Shown in pieces: positions 5,061-5,957 of a stretch of 5,957 nucleotides of DNA (position 1 is its first letter; every line of letters starts with the position of its first letter). Source of the stretch: Ignavibacteria bacterium UBA5771 (GTDB lineage Bacteria > Bacteroidota > Ignavibacteria > Kapaibacteriales > UBA2268); the NCBI GenBank assembly GCA_002418685.1, contig DIEP01000091.1:1-5957 (forward strand), given 5' to 3'. Under the pieces are notes generated by a model that saw nothing but the letters and a program-made list of their open reading frames with translations, had not been told where the DNA came from and made no database searches. The translations under genes were made by a program, and so were the position numbers.

Positions 5061-5957
5061 TTAATCCTCTTTAAAATCAGGAATATAGATTGAAAATACT
5101 GTTCCGAAACCTACTTGCGATGTGAAATCAATATCAATTTGCCCTAAATCAGCATATTTTTTCACAATAGCAAGTCCAACACCGATGCCTGTCCATTTTC
5201 GATTTGCATTTACTTGAGGTTTTCTAAAAGCTTCGAAAATTGAATTAAATTGCTGATCTTCAATTCCAATTCCTGTGTCTTTAACTTTTATTATATATTT
5301 AAATTTTTGATTAATATTGGAACATTTAGAAAGTGAAAGTGTGACTTCCCCATATTTTGTAAACTTAATTGCATTATCAATTAATGGTTTCAGAATATTG
5401 GTGATTACTAATGGGTCATGGAAAACTGTTGCTTCTGTTAAATTTGTATCTAATGATAAGTAGAGAGCTTTAAAATCAGCATCTTGAGCGAAACTTGCTA
5501 TGAGAGCATTGAGCAATTCCACAAGGTCAATAGAAGTTGGGAAGATTGTCTTAGTGCCTGCTTCAAGTTCGGAAAGATCAATGATCGAAGTTAGTGTTCT
5601 AAGCAATTTGGTCGATGATTCACTAATAAGTTCAGCAAATTTACGGTCATCCTTTGATAGAACATAAGTTTTCAAGTATTGGGCAGCACCAATAATTCCA
5701 TTCAGTGGCGTCCGTAATTCATAGCTAAGATTATCCAGGATTAGGTTTTTTAAATTGCTTGCTTCAATTTCTGTATTTATAGAAGTTTCCCCCGATTTCA
5801 CTTTTTTCTCTTCTTCCTCGGGATTGATAAAAACAATATATGCATCATTATCGAATTCGGGGTTTGCAGGAACGATTGTAATTGTAGTAGAGATAATTTC
5901 ACCGTTTTTCTTTCTTATTGATATTTTTCTTTCAGTGAAGATTGACTTTCCTTTAAG
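5061..5957 (-). CDS. PAS-type sensor histidine kinase homologue with Tyr in the H-box (5' end missing)
   Basis: The frame is open from the right edge to TAA at 5063-5061, giving 298 visible residues. A GTG at 5801 is an internal valine, not the start, because PAS-like sequence continues upstream (residues 1-44: Arg-Lys-Lys-Asn-Gly-Glu, then Ala-Tyr-Ile-Val-Phe-Ile-Asn). A short Glu/Lys-rich linker follows. The dimerisation domain (about 65-130) has Leu-Ser-Tyr-Glu-Leu-Arg-Thr-Pro-Leu-Asn: Tyr79 stands where the phosphoacceptor His belongs, while the adjacent Glu80 and Thr83 are kept. The ATP-binding domain has the N-box Asp-Asn-Ala-x-Lys-Phe-Thr (Asn195, but Pro191 replaces its first Asn), G1 Asp-Thr-Gly-Ile-Gly-Ile (227-232), F-box Ile-Phe-Glu-Ala-Phe (240-244), and G2 Gly-Ile-Gly-Val-Gly-Leu-Ala-Ile (257-264). 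ATP binding therefore looks preserved, but ordinary His phosphorylation is impossible. No receiver domain follows. Whether membrane segments precede the PAS cannot be seen. It lies 6 nt ahead of murD. Confidence 0.88.
   Translation of the reverse strand, partial: LKGKSIFTERKISIRKKNGEIISTTITIVPANPEFDNDAYIVFINPEEEEKKVKSGETSINTEIEASNLKNLILDNLSYELRTPLNGIIGAAQYLKTYVLSKDDRKFAELISESSTKLLRTLTSIIDLSELEAGTKTIFPTSIDLVELLNALIASFAQDADFKALYLSLDTNLTEATVFHDPLVITNILKPLIDNAIKFTKYGEVTLSLSKCSNINQKFKYIIKVKDTGIGIEDQQFNSIFEAFRKPQVNANRKWTGIGVGLAIVKKYADLGQIDIDFTSQVGFGTVFSIYIPDFKED
5065..5070 (-). promoter_or_regulatory. murD ribosome binding site inside the kinase gene (AGAGGA)
   Basis: AGAGGA on the minus strand overlaps the final Lys-Glu-Asp codons of the histidine kinase and ends 10 nt before the murD ATG. 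The site is usable though slightly distant. Its position inside the preceding gene shows that murD is expressed from the same transcript as the kinase, at least in part. Confidence 0.55.

Noticed and set aside
3129..5064. Plus-strand open frames of 62-107 codons overlapping ftsW and murD
   Set aside because: They lie opposite strongly conserved motifs of real genes, show no protein-family features and are antisense shadows.
5061..5801. Histidine kinase starting at GTG 5801 as a complete 246-residue protein
   Set aside because: The frame continues open to the right edge and encodes PAS-like sequence, and the GTG has no ribosome binding site, so the gene is truncated by the window rather than starting there.

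Overview
All six genes in this AT-rich window lie on the minus strand, so transcription runs from high to low coordinates. The gene content points to a Gram-negative bacterium of the Bacteroidota/Chlorobiota/Ignavibacteria/Kapabacteria kind. The clues are a secreted Reg_prop-type propeller protein, a ChaN-family exported protein, and an FtsW with Gln-Pro-Asn-x-Ser where most phyla have Pro-Asp-x-Gly. Recognisable Shine-Dalgarno sequences and a near-consensus sigma70-type promoter fit a Chlorobiota/Ignavibacteria/Kapabacteria-like lineage better than Bacteroidota proper. This placement is an inference from a few features.

Layout in the direction of transcription. (1) 5957-5061: 3' part of a PAS-type sensor histidine kinase, cut by the window edge, with tyrosine in place of the H-box phosphoacceptor histidine. 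(2) 5054-3726: murD, starting 6 nt after the kinase stop, with its ribosome binding site inside the kinase's last codons. (3) 3724-2618: ftsW, starting with TTG one base after the murD stop. These three look like one transcription unit joining a sensor-like protein, the cytoplasmic UDP-MurNAc-Ala:D-Glu ligase and the septal glycan polymerase. (4) 2519-1659: an exported ChaN-family protein, 98 nt further on. (5) 1578-847: a COG4947-like alpha/beta-hydrolase that has lost its serine nucleophile and catalytic histidine, behind its own good sigma70-type promoter. (6) 569-1: the N-terminal part of a secreted beta-propeller protein made of near-identical 41-42 residue repeats, running off the left edge.

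The murD-ftsW pair is a remnant of the division and cell wall (dcw) cluster order mraY-murD-ftsW-murG. Here the kinase takes the place of mraY, and no murG follows ftsW. The most notable point is that two of the six proteins (kinase and hydrolase) keep their fold signatures but lack key catalytic residues. The Tyr-for-His kinase recalls Caulobacter DivL and sits directly ahead of division/wall genes. I see no mobile element, CRISPR array, RNA gene or clear terminator, and no defined new multi-gene system.
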